From: Argentina anserina
Lineage: Eukaryota > Streptophyta > Magnoliopsida > Rosales > Rosaceae
Direction: 5' to 3'
DNA: 64,000 bases
Assembly (NCBI RefSeq): GCF_933775445.1
Contig: NW_026089493.1
Span: 372,001-436,000, forward strand
The notes under the pieces are model-generated. The model did not search any database. It was not told the DNA's origin and worked only from the letters and a program-made list of their open reading frames with translations. The translations under genes and the position numbers were made by a program. Within the stretch, counting starts at the first letter, position 1; each line of letters begins with the position of its first letter. Shown in pieces: positions 39,701 to 53,045 of the stretch.

Positions 39701-42700
39701 TATCTTTACTATTCCAATTGTGTATCTTTTCATTTCTCGTTTGAGTATCTTTCTGTAAGGCTTTCTGATGCGAGTTTCTATTGAATTTGAGAGTTTTGCA
39801 AGTGTGGGAGTGTGTTTCTTTCAAACTGAGTATCTTTACATCGTTTGCGTATCTTTACTATTCCAATTGTGTATCTTTACATCGTTTGCGTATCTTTACT
39901 ATTCCAATTGTGTATCTTTACATCGTTTGCGTATCTTTACTATTCCAATTGTGTATCTTTTCATTTCTCGTTTGAGTACCTTTCTGTAAGGCTTATGATG
40001 CGAGTTTCTATTGTATTTGAGAGTTTTGCAAGTGTGGGAGTGTGTTTCTTTCAAACTGAGTATCTTTACATCGTTTGCGTATCTTTACTATTCCAATTGT
40101 GTATCTTTACATCGTTTGCGTATCTTTACTATTCCAATTGTGTATCTTTTCATTTCTCGTTTGAGTATCTTTCTGTAAGGCTTTCTGATACGAGTTTCTA
40201 TTGTATTTGAGAGTTTTGCAAGTGTGGGAGTGTGTTTCTTTCAAACTGAGTATCTTTACATCGTTTGCGTATCTTTACTATTCCAATTGTGTATTTTTTC
40301 ATTTCTCGTTTGAGTATCTTTCTGTAAGGCTTTCTGATGCGAGTTTCTATTGAATTTGAGAGTTTTGCAAGTGTGGGAGTGTGTTTCTTTCAAACTGAGT
40401 ATCTTTACATCGTTTGCGTATCTTTACTATTCCAATTGTGTATCTTTTCATTTCTCGTTTGAGTATCTTTCTGTAAGGCTTTCTGATGCGAGTTTCTATT
40501 GAATTTGAGAGTTTTGCAAGTGTGGGAGTGTGTTTCTTTCAAACTGAGTATCTTTACATCGTTTGCGTATCTTTACTATTCCAATTGTGTATCTTTACAT
40601 CGTTTGCGTATCTTGACTATTCCAATTGTGTATCTTTGCATCGTTTGCGTATCTTTACTATTCCAATTGTGTATTTTTTCATTTCTCGTTTCAGTATCTT
40701 TCTGTAAGGCTTTCTGATGCGAGTTTCTATTGAATTTGAGAGTTTTGCAAGTGTGGGAGTGTGTTTCTTTCAAACTGAGTATCTTTACATCGTTTGCGTA
40801 TCTTTACTATTCCAATTGTGTATCTTTGCATCGTTTGCGTACCTTTACTATTCCAATTGTGTATTTTTTCATTTCTCATTTCAGTATCTTTCTGTAAGGC
40901 TTTCTGATGCGAGTTTCTATTGAATTTGAGAGTTTTGCAAGTGTGGGAGTGTGTTTCTTTCAAACTGAGTATCTTTACATCGTTTGCGTATCTTTACTAT
41001 TCTAATTGTGTATCTTTTCATTTTACGTTTGAGTATCTTTCTGTAAGGCTTTCTGATGCGAGTTTCTATTGTATTTGAGAGTTTTGCATGTGTGGGAGTG
41101 TGTTTCTTTCAAACTGAGTATCTTTACATCTTTTGCGTATCTTTACTATTCCAATTGTGTATCTTTACATCATTTCCGTATCTTTACTATTCCAATTGTG
41201 TATCTTTTCATTTCTCGTTTGAGTATCTTTCTGTAAGGCTTCTGATGCCAGTTTCTATTGTATTTAAGAGTTTTGCAAGTGTGGGAGTGTGTTTCTTTCA
41301 AACTGAGTATCTTTACATCGTTTGCGTATCTTTACTATTCCAATTGTGTATCTTTTCATTTCTCGTTTGAGTATCTTTCTGTAAGGCTTTCTGATGCGAG
41401 TTTCTATTGAATTTGAGAGTTTTGCAAGTGTGGGAGTGTGTTTCTTTCAAACTGAGAATCTTTACATCGTTTGCGTATCTTTACTATTCCAATTGTGTAT
41501 CTTTACATCGTTTGCGTATCTTTACTATTCCAATTGTGTATCTTTTCATTTCTCGTTTGAGTATCTTTCTGTAAGGCTTCTGATGCGAGTTTCTATTGTA
41601 TTTGAGAGTTTTGCATGTGTGGGAGTGTGTTTCTTTCAAACTGAGTATCTTTACATCGTTTGCGTATCTTTACTATTCCAATTGTGTATCTTTACATCAT
41701 TTCCGTATCTTTACTATTCCAATTGTGTATCTTTTCATTTCTCGTTTGAGTATCTTTCTGTAAGGCTTCTGATGCCAGTTTCTATTGTATTTAAGAGTTT
41801 TGCAAGTGTGGGAGTGTGTTTCTTTCAAACTGAGTATCTTTACATCGTTTGCGTATCTTTACTATTCCAATTGTGTATCTTTTCATTTCTCGTTTGAGTA
41901 TCTTTCTGTAAGGCTTTCTGATGCGAGTTTCTATTGAATTTGAGAGTTTTGCAAGTGTGGGAGTGTGTTTCTTTCAAACTGAGTATCTTTACATCGTTTG
42001 CGTATCTTTACTATTCTAATTGTGTATCTTTTCATTTTACGTTTGAGTATCTTTCTGTAAGGCTTTCTGATGCGAGTTTCTATTGAATTTGAGAGTTTTG
42101 CAAGTGTGGGAGTGTGTTTCTTTCAAACTGAGTATCTTTACATCGTTTGCGTATCTTTACTATTCCAATTGTGTATCTTTGCATCGTTTGCGTACCTTTA
42201 CTATTCTAATTGTGTATTTTTTCATTTCTCGTTTTAGTATCTTTCTGTAAGGCTTTCTGATGCGAGTTTCTATTGAATTTGAGAGTTTTGCAAGTGTGGG
42301 AGTGTGTTTCTTTCAAACTGAGTATCTTTACATCGTTTGCGTATCTTTACTATTCTAATTGTGTATCTTTTCATTTTACGTTTGAGTATCTTTCTGTAAG
42401 GCTTTCTGATGCGAGGTTCTATTGAATTTGAGAGTTTTGCAAGTGTGGGAGTGTGTTTCTTTCAAACTGAGTATCTTTACATCGTTTGCGTATCTTTACT
42501 ATTCTAATTGTGTATCTTTTCATTTTACGTTTGAGTATCTTTCTGGAAGGCTTTCTGATGCGAGTTTCTATTGAATTTGAGAGTTTTGCAAGTGTGGGAG
42601 TGTGTTTCTTTCAAACTGAGTATCTTTACATCGTTTGCGTATCTTTACTATTCTAATTGTGTATCTTTTCATTTTACGTTTGAGTATCTTTCTGTAAGGC

Positions 42701-45467
42701 TTTCTGATGCGAGGTTCTATTGAATTTGAGAGTTTTGCAAGTGTGGGAGTGTGTTTCTTTCAAACTGAGTATCTTTACATCGTTTGCGTATCTTTACTAT
42801 TCCAATTGTGTATCTTTACATCATTTCCGTATCTTTACTATTCCAATTGTGTATCTTTTCATTTCTCGTTTGAGTATCTTTCTGTAAGGCTTCTGATGCC
42901 AGTTTCTATTGTATTTAAGAGTTTTGCAAGTGTGGGAGTGTGTTTCTTTCAAACTGAGTATCTTTACATCGTTTGCGTATCTTTACTATTCCAATTGTGT
43001 ATCTTTACATCGTATGCGTATCTTTACTATTCCAATTGTGTATCTTTTCATTTCTCGTTTGAGTATCTTTCTGTAAGGCTTTCTGATGCGAGTTTCTATT
43101 GAATTTGAGAGTTTTGCAAGTGTGGGAGTGTGTTTCTTTCAAACTGAGTATCTTTATATCGTTTGCGTATCTTTACTATTCTAATTGTGTATCTTTTCAT
43201 TTTACGTTTGAGTATCTTTCTGTAAGGCTTTCTGATGCGAGTTTCTATTGAATTTGAGAGTTTTGCAAGTGTGGGAGTGTGTTTCTTTCAAACTGAGTAT
43301 CTTTACATCGTTTGCGTATCTTTACTATTCCAATTGTGTATCTTTACATCGTTTGCGTATCTTTACTATTCCAATTGTGTATCTTTTCATTTCTCGTTTG
43401 AGTATCTTTCTGTAAGGCTTCTGATGCGAGTTTCTATTGTATTTGAGAGTTTTGCATGTGTGGGAGTGTGTTTCTTTCAAACTGAGTATCTTTACATCGT
43501 TTGCGTATCTTTACTATTCCAATTGTGTATCTTTACATCGTTTCCGTATCTTTACTATTGCAATTGTGTATCTTTTCATTTCTCGTTTGAGTATCTTTCT
43601 GTAAGGCTTCTGATGCCAGTTTCTATTGTATTTAAGAGTTTTGCAAGTGTGGGAGTGTGTTTCTTTCAAACTGAGTATCTTTACATCGTTTGCGTATCTT
43701 TACTATTCCAATTGTGTATCTTTACATCGTTTGCGTATCTTTACTATTCCAATTGTGTATCTTTTCATTTCTCGTTTGAGTATCTTTCTGTAAGGCTTCT
43801 GATGCCAGTTTCTATTGTATTTAAGAGTTTTGCAAGTGTGGGAGTGTGTTTCTTTCAAACTGAGTATCTTTACATCGTTTGCGTATCTTTACTATTCTAA
43901 TTGTGTATCTTTACATCATTTCCGTATCTTTACTATTCCAATTGTGTATCTTTTCATTTCTCGTTTGAGTATCTTTCTGTAAGGCTTCTGATGCCAGTTT
44001 CTATTGTATTTAAGAGTTTTGCAAGTGTGGGAGTGTGTTTCTTTCAAACTGAGTATCTTTACATCGTTTGCGTATCTTTACTATTCCAATTGTGTATCTT
44101 TTCATTTCTCGTTTGAGTATCTTTCTGTAAGGCTTTCTGATGCGAGTTTCTATTGAATTTGAGAGTTTTGCAAGTGTGGGAGTGTGTTTCTTTCAAACTG
44201 AGTATCTTTACATCGTTTGCGTATCTTTACTATTCTAATTGTGTATCTTTGCATCGTTTGCGTACCTTTACTATTCCAATTGTGTATTTTTTCATTTCTC
44301 GTTTTAGTATCTTTCTGTAAGGCTTTCTGATGCGAGTTTCTATTGAATTTGAGAGTTTTGCAAGTGTGGGAGTGTGTTTCTTTCAAACTGAGTATCTTTA
44401 CATCGTTTGCGTATCTTTACTATTCCAATTGTGTATCTTTACATCGTTTGCGTATCTTGACTATTCCAATTGTGTATCTTTGCATCGTTTGCGTATCTTT
44501 ACTATTCCAATTGTGTATTTTTTCATTTTACGTTTGAGTATCTTTCTGTAAGGCTTTCTGATGCGAGTTTCTATTGAATTTGAGAGTTTTGCAAGTGTGG
44601 GAGTGTGTTTCTTTCAAACTGAGTATCTTTACATCGTTTGCGTATCTTTACTATTCTAATTGTGTATCTTTACATCGTTTGCGTATCTTTACTATTCCAA
44701 TTGTGTATCTTTTCATTTCTCGTTTGAGTATCTTTCTGTAAGGCTTCTGATGCGAGTTTCTATTGTATTTGAGAGTTTTGCATGTGTGGGAGTGTGTTTC
44801 TTTCAAACTGAGTATCTTTACATCGTTTGCGTATCTTTACTATTCCAATTGTGTATCTTTACATCATTTCCGTATCTTTACTATTGCAATTGTGTATCTT
44901 TTCATTTCTCGTTTGAGTATCTTTCTGTAAGGCTTCTGATGCCAGTTTCTATTGTATTTAAGAGTTTTGCAAGTGTGGGAGTGTGTTTCTTTCAAACTGA
45001 GTATCTTTACATCGTTTGCGTATCTTTACTATTCCAATTGTGTATCTTTTCATTTCTCGTTTGAGTATCTTTCTGTAAGGCTTTCTGATGCGAGTTTCTA
45101 TTGAATTTGAGAGTTTTGCAAGTGTGGGAGTGTGTTTCTTTCAAACTGAGTATCTTTACATCGTTTGCGTATCTTTACTATTCTAATTGTGTATCTTTTC
45201 ATTTTACGTTTGAGTATCTTTCTGTAAGGCTTTCTGATGCGAGGTTCTATTGAATTTGAGAGTTTTGCAAGTGTGGGAGTGTGTTTCTTTCAAACTGAGT
45301 ATCTTTACATCGTTTGCGTATCTTTACTATTCCAATTGTGTATCTTTACATCGTTTGCGTATCTTGACTATTCCAATTGTGTATCTTTGCATCGTTTGCG
45401 TATCTTTACTATTCCAATTGTGTATTTTTTCATTTCTCGTTTCAGTATCTTTCTGTAAGGCTTTCTG

Positions 45468-48400
45468 ATGCGAGTTTCTATTGAATTTGAGAGTTTTGCA
45501 AGTGTGGGAGTGTGTTTCTTTCAAACTGAGTATCTTTACATCGTTTGCGTATCTTTACTATTCCAATTGTGTATCTTTACATCGTTTGCGTATCTTTACT
45601 ATTCCAATTGTGTATCTTTGCATCGTTTGCGTACCTTTACTATTCCAATTGTGTATTTTTTCATTTCTTGTTTCAGTATCTTTCTGTAAGGCTTTCTGAT
45701 GCGAGTTTCTATTGAATTTGAGAGTTTTGCAAGTGTGGGAGTGTGTTTCTTTCAAACTGAGTATCTTTACATCGTTTGCGTATCTTTACTATTCTAATTG
45801 TGTATCTTTTCATTTTACGTTTGAGTATCTTTCTGTAAGGCTTTCTAATGCGAGTTTCTATTGAATTTGAGAGTTTTGCAAGTGTGGGAGTGTGTTTCTT
45901 TCAAACTGAGTATCTTTACATCGTTTGCGTATCTTTACTATTCCAATTGTGTATCTTTACATCGTTTGTGTATCTTTACTATTCCAATTGTGTATCTTTT
46001 CATTTCTCGTTTGAGTATCTTTCTGTAAGGCTTCTGATGCGAGTTTCTATTGTATTTTAGAGTTTTGCAAGTGTGGGAGTGTGTTTCTTTCAAACTGAGT
46101 ATCTTTACATCGTTTGCGTATCTTTACTATTCCAATTATGTATCTTTACATCGTTTCCGTATCTTTACTATTCCAATTGTGTATCTTTACATCGTTTGCG
46201 TATCTTTACTATTCCAATTGTGTATCTTTTCATTTCTCGTTTGAGTACCTTTCTGTAAGGCTTATGATGCGAGTTTCTATTGTATTTGAGAGTTTTGCAA
46301 GTGTGGGAGTGTGTTTCTTTCAAACTGAGTATCTTTACATCGTTTGCGTATCTTTACTATTCCAATTGTGTATCTTTACATCGTTTGCGTATCTTTACTA
46401 TTCCAATTGTGTATCTTTACATCGTTTGCGTATCTTTACTATTCCAATTGTGTATCTTTTCATTTCTCGTTTGAGTATCTTTCTGTAAGGCTTTCTGATG
46501 CGAGTTTCTATTGAATTTGAGAGTTTTGCAAGTGTGGGAGTGTGTTTCTTTCAAACTGAGTATCTTTATATCGTTTGCGTATCTTTACTATTCTAATTGT
46601 GTATCTTTTCATTTTACGTTTGAGTATCTTTCTGTAAGGCTTTCTGATGCGAGTTTCTATTGAATTTGAGAGTTTTGCAAGTGTGGGAGTGTGTTTCTTT
46701 CAAACTGAGTATCTTTACATCGTTTGCGTATCTTTACTATTCCAATTGTGTATCTTTACATCGTTTGCGTATCTTTACTATTCCAATTGTGTATCTTTTC
46801 ATTTCTCGTTTGAGTATCTTTCTGTAAGGCTTCTGATGCGAGTTTCTATTGTATTTGAGAGTTTTGCATGTGTGGGAGTGTGTTTCTTTCAAACTGAGTA
46901 TCTTTACATCGTTTGCGTATCTTTACTATTCCAATTGTGTATCTTTACATCATTTCCGTATCTTTACTATTCCAATTGTGTATCTTTTCATTTCTCGTTT
47001 GAGTATCTTTCTGTAAGGCTTCTGATGCCAGTTTCTATTGTATTTAAGAGTTTTGCAAGTGTGGGAGTGTGTTTCTTTCAAACTGAGTATCTTTACATCG
47101 TTTGCGTATCTTTACTATTCCAATTGTGTATCTTTACATCGTATGCGTATCTTTACTATTCCAATTGTGTATCTTTTCATTTCTCGTTTGAGTATCTTTC
47201 TGTAAGGCTTTCTGATGCGAGTTTCTATTGAATTTGAGAGTTTTGCAAGTGTGGGAGTGTGTTTCTTTCAAACTGAGTATCTTTATATCGTTTGCGTATC
47301 TTTACTATTCTAATTGTGTATCTTTTCATTTTACGTTTGAGTATCTTTCTGTAAGGCTTTCTGATGCGAGTTTCTATTGAATTTGAGAGTTTTGCAAGTG
47401 TGGGAGTGTGTTTCTTTCAAACTGAGTATCTTTACATCGTTTGCGTATCTTTACTATTCCAATTGTGTATCTTTACATCGTTTGCGTATCTTTACTATTC
47501 CAATTGTGTATCTTTGCATCGTTTGCGTACCTTTACTATTCCAATTGTGTATTTTTTCATTTCTCGTTTCAGTATCTTTCTGTAAGGCTTTCTGATGCGA
47601 GTTTCTATTGAATTTGAGAGTTTTGCAAGTGTGGGAGTGTGTTTCTTTCAAACTGAGTATCTGTACATCGTTTGCGTATCTTTACTATTCTAATTGTGTA
47701 TCTTTTCATTTTACGTTTGAGTATCTTTCTGTAAGGCTTTCTAATGCGAGTTTCTATTGAATTTGAGAGTTTTGCAAGTGTGGGAGTGTGTTTCTTTCAA
47801 ACTGAGTATCTTTACATCGTTTGCGTATCTTTACTATTCCAATTGTGTATCTTTACATCGTTTGTGTATCTTTACTATTCCAATTGTGTATCTTTTCATT
47901 TCTCGTTTGAGTATCTTTCTGTAAGGCTTCTGATGCCAGTTTCTATTGTATTTAAGAGTTTTGCAAGTGTGGGAGTGTGTTTCTTTCAAACTGAGTATCT
48001 TTACATCGTTTGCGTATCTTTACTATTCCAATTGTGTATCTTTACATCGTTTCCGTATCTTTACTATTCCAATTGTGTATCTTTACATCGTTTGCGTATC
48101 TTTACTATTCCAATTGTGTATCTTTTCATTTCTCGTTTGAGTACCTTTCTGTAAGGCTTATGATGCGAGTTTCTATTTTATTTGAGAGTTTTGCAAGTGT
48201 GGGAGTGTGTTTCTTTCAAACTGAGTATCTTTACATCGTTTGCGTATCTTTACTATTCCAATTGTGTATCTTTACATCGTTTGCGTATCTTTACTATTCC
48301 AATTGTGTATCTTTACATCGTTTGCGTATCTTTACTATTCCAATTGTGTATCTTTTCATTTCTCGTTTGAGTATCTTTCTGTAAGGCTTTCTGATGCGAG

Positions 48401-50170
48401 TTTCTATTGAATTTGAGAGTTTTGCAAGTGTGGGAGTGTGTTTCTTTCAAACTGAGTATCTTTATATCGTTTGCGTATCTTTACTATTCTAATTGTGTAT
48501 CTTTTCATTTTACGTTTGAGTATCTTTCTGTAAGGCTTTCTGATGCGAGTTTCTATTGAATTTGAGAGTTTTGCAAGTGTGGGAGTGTGTTTCTTTCAAA
48601 CTGAGTATCTTTACATCGTTTGCGTATCTTTACTATTCCAATTGTGTATCTTTACATCGTTTGCGTATCTTTACTATTCCAATTGTGTATCTTTTCATTT
48701 CTCGTTTGAGTATCTTTCTGTAAGGCTTCTGATGCGAGTTTCTATTGTATTTGAGAGTTTTGCATGTGTGGGAGTGTGTTTCTTTCAAACTGAGTATCTT
48801 TACATCGTTTGCGTATCTTTACTATTCCAATTGTGTATCTTTACATCATTTCCGTATCTTTACTATTCCAATTGTGTATCTTTTCATTTCTCGTTTGAGT
48901 ATCTTTCTGTAAGGCTTCTGATGCCAGTTTCTATTGTATTTAAGAGTTTTGCAAGTGTGGGAGTGTGTTTCTTTCAAACTGAGTATCTTTACATCGTTTG
49001 CGTATCTTTACTATTCCAATTGTGTATCTTTACATCGTATGCGTATCTTTACTATTCCAATTGTGTATCTTTTCATTTCTCGTTTGAGTATCTTTCTGTA
49101 AGGCTTTCTGATGCGAGTTTCTATTGAATTTGAGAGTTTTGCAAGTGTGGGAGTGTGTTTCTTTCAAACTGAGTATCTTTATATCGTTTGCGTATCTTTA
49201 CTATTCTAATTGTGTATCTTTTCATTTTACGTTTGAGTATCTTTCTGTAAGGCTTTCTGATGCGAGTTTCTATTGAATTTGAGAGTTTTGCAAGTGTGGG
49301 AGTGTGTTTCTTTCAAACTGAGTATCTTTACATCGTTTGCGTATCTTTACTATTCCAATTGTGTATCTTTACATCGTTTGCGTATCTTTACTATTCCAAT
49401 TGTGTATCTTTGCATCGTTTGCGTACCTTTACTATTCCAATTGTGTATTTTTTCATTTCTCGTTTCAGTATCTTTCTGTAAGGCTTTCTGATGCGAGTTT
49501 CTATTGAATTTGAGAGTTTTGCAAGTGTGGGAGTGTGTTTCTTTCAAACTGAGTATCTTTATATCGTTTGCGTATCTTTACTATTCTAATTGTGTATCTT
49601 TTCATTTTACGTTTGAGTATCTTTCTGTAAGGCTTTCTAATGCGAGTTTCTATTGAATTTGAGAGTTTTGCAAGTGTGGGAGTGTGTTTCTTTCAAACTG
49701 AGTATCTTTACATCGTTTGCGTATCTTTACTATTCCAATTGTGTATCTTTACATCGTTTGTGTATCTTTACTATTCCAATTGTGTATCTTTTCATTTCTC
49801 GTTTGAGTATCTTTCTGTAAGGCTTCTGATGCGAGTTTCTATTGTATTTTAGAGTTTTGCAAGTGTGGGAGTGTGTTTCTTTCAAACTGAGTATCTTTAC
49901 ATCGTTTGCGTATCTTTACTATTCCAATTGTGTATCTTTACATCGTTTCCGTATCTTTACTATTCCAATTGTGTATCTTTACATCGTTTGCGTATCTTTA
50001 CTATTCCAATTGTGTATCTTTTCATTTCTCGTTTGAGTACCTTTCTGTAAGGCTTATGATGCGAGTTTCTATTGTATTTGAGAGTTTTGCAAGTGTGGGA
50101 GTGTGTTTCTTTCAAACTGAGTATCTTTACATCGTTTGCGTATCTTTACTATTCCAATTGTGTATCTTTA
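45468..50170 (+). repeat. Tandem 1896-bp higher-order repeat, about 2.5 copies
   Basis: Copies start at 45468, 47364 and 49260; the third is followed to about 50170 before it departs from the pattern. Each unit contains a three-unit monomer with CTTTGCATCG and GTACCTTTACT, a GTTTGTGTATC monomer, a GAGTACCTTTCTG/GGCTTATGATG monomer and a CATCGTATGCG monomer. Copies 1 and 3 share GTATTTTAGAG where copy 2 has GATGCCAG with TTTAAGAG, which suggests conversion of single monomers. An extra copy of part of the unit lies 798 bp further on (49842 to 50640). Confidence 0.84.
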
Positions 50171-52071
50171 CATCGTTTGCGTATCTTTACTATTCCAATT
50201 GTGTATCTTTTCATTTCTCGTTTGAGTATCTTTCTGTAAGGCTTTCTGATGCGAGTTTCTATTGAATTTGAGAGTTTTGCAAGTGTGGGAGTGTGTTTCT
50301 TTCAAACTGAGTATCTTTACATCGTTTGCGTATCTTTACTATTCCAATTGTGTATCTTTACATCGTTTGCGTATCTTTACTATTCCAATTGTGTATCTTT
50401 TCATTTCTCGTTTGAGTATCTTTCTGTAAGGCTTCTGATGCCAGTTTCTATTGTATTTAAGAGTTTTGCAAGTGTGGGAGTGTGTTTCTTTCAAACTGAG
50501 TATCTTTACATCGTTTGCGTATCTTTACTATTCCAATTGTGTATCTTTACATCGTTTGCGTATCTTTACTATTCCAATTGTGTATCTTTTCATTTCTCGT
50601 TTGAGTATCTTTCTGTAAGGCTTCTGATGCGAGTTTCTATTGTATTTTAGAGTTTTGCAAGTGTGGGAGTGTGTTTCTTTCAAACTGAGTATCTTTACAT
50701 CGTTTGCGTATCTTTACTATTCCAATTGTGTATCTTTACATCGTTTCCGTATCTTTACTATTCCAATTGTGTATCTTTACATCGTTTGCGTATCTTTACT
50801 ATTCCAATTGTGTATCTTTTCATTTCTCGTTTGAGTACCTTTCTGTAAGGCTTATGATGCGAGTTTCTATTGTATTTGAGAGTTTTGCAAGTGTGGGAGT
50901 GTGTTTCTTTCAAACTGAGTATCTTTACATCGTTTGCGTATCTTTACTATTCCAATTGTGTATCTTTACATCGTATGCGTATCTTTACTATTCCAATTGT
51001 GTATCTTTTCATTTCTCGTTTGAGTATCTTTCTGTAAGGCTTTCTGATGCGAGTTTCTATTGAATTTGAGAGTTTTGCAAGTGTGGGAGTGTGTTTCTTT
51101 CAAACTGAGTATCTTTATATCGTTTGCGTATCTTTACTATTCTAATTGTGTATCTTTTCATTTTACGTTTGAGTATCTTTCTGTAAGGCTTTCTGATGCG
51201 AGTTTCTATTGAATTTGAGAGTTTTGCAAGTGTGGGAGTGTGTTTCTTTCAAACTGAGTATCTTTACATCGTTTGCGTATCTTTACTATTCCAATTGTGT
51301 ATCTTTACATCGTTTGCGTATCTTTACTATTCCAATTGTGTATCTTTTCATTTCTCGTTTGAGTATCTTTCTGTAAGGCTTCTGATGCCAGTTTCTATTG
51401 TATTTAAGAGTTTTGCAAGTGTGGGAGTGTGTTTCTTTCAAACTGAGTATCTTTACATCGTTTGCGTATCTTTACTATTCCAATTGTGTATCTTTACATC
51501 GTTTGCGTATCTTTACTATTCCAATTGTGTATCTTTTCATTTCTCGTTTGAGTATCTTTCTGTAAGGCTTCTGATGCCAGTTTCTATTGTATTTAAGAGT
51601 TTTGCAAGTGTGGGAGTGTGTTTCTTTCAAACTGAGTATCTTTACATCGTTTGCGTATCTTTACTATTCCAATTGTGTATCTTTACATCGTTTGCGTATC
51701 TTTACTATTCCAATTGTGTATCTTTTCATTTCTCGTTTGAGTATCTTTCTGTAAGGCTTCTGATGCGAGTTTCTATTGTATTTGAGAGTTTTGCATGTGT
51801 GGGAGTGTGTTTCTTTCAAACTGAGTATCTTTACATCGTTTGCGTATCTTTACTATTCCAATTGTGTATCTTTACATCATTTCCGTATCTTTACTATTCC
51901 AATTGTGTATCTTTTCATTTCTCGTTTGAGTATCTTTCTGTAAGGCTTCTGATGCCAGTTTCTATTGTATTTAAGAGTTTTGCAAGTGTGGGAGTGTGTT
52001 TCTTTCAAACTGAGTATCTTTACATCGTTTGCGTATCTTTACTATTCCAATTGTGTATCTTTTCATTTCTC

Positions 52072-53045
52072 GTTTGAGTATCTTTCTGTAAGGCTTTCTG
52101 ATGCGAGTTTCTATTGAATTTGAGAGTTTTGCAAGTGTGGGAGTGTGTTTCTTTCAAACTGAGTATCTTTACATCGTTTGCGTATCTTTACTATTCTAAT
52201 TGTGTATCTTTTCATTTTACGTTTGAGTATCTTTCTGTAAGGCTTTCTGATGCGAGTTTCTATTGAATTTGAGAGTTTTGCAAGTGTGGGAGTGTGTTTC
52301 TTTCAAACTGAGTATCTTTACATCGTTTGCGTATCTTTACTATTCCAATTGTGTATCTTTACATCGTTTGTGTATCTTTACTATTCCAATTGTGTATCTT
52401 TTCATTTCTCGTTTGAGTATCGTTCTGTAAGGCTTCTGATGCGAGTTTCTATTGTATTTTAGAGTTTTGCAAGTGTGGGAGTGTGTTTCTTTCAAACTGA
52501 GTATCTTTACATCGTTTGCGTATCTTTACTATTCCAATTGTGTATCTTTTCATTTCTCGTTTGAGTATCTTTCTGTAAGGCTTTCTGATGCGAGTTTCTA
52601 TTGAATTTGAGAGTTTTGCAAGTGTGGGAGTGTGTTTCTTTCAAACTGAGTATCTTTACATCGTTTGCGTATCTTTACTATTCTAATTGTGTATCTTTTC
52701 ATTTTACGTTTGAGTATCTTTCTGTAAGGCTTTCTGATGCGAGTTTCTATTGAATTTGAGAGTTTTGCAAGTGTGGGAGTGTGTTTCTTTCAAACTGAGT
52801 ATCTTTACATCGTTTGCGTATCTTTACTATTCCAATTGTGTATCTTTACATCGTTTGTGTATCTTTACTATTCCAATTGTGTATCTTTTCATTTCTCGTT
52901 TGAGTATCGTTCTGTAAGGCTTCTGATGCGAGTTTCTATTGTATTTTAGAGTTTTGCAAGTGTGGGAGTGTGTTTCTTTCAAACTGAGTATCTTTACATC
53001 GTTTGCGTATCTTTACTATTCCAATTGTGTATCTTTACATCGTTT
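52072..53045 (+). repeat. Tandem pair of 487-bp units
   Basis: Two consecutive blocks at an offset of 487 bp. Each has a one-unit monomer with CATTTTACGTTTGAG, a two-unit monomer with GTTTGTGTATC and the altered octamer GTATCGTTCTG (near 52419 and 52906), and a GTATTTTAGAG monomer. The altered octamer in both copies shows the pair arose by direct duplication. Confidence 0.82.
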
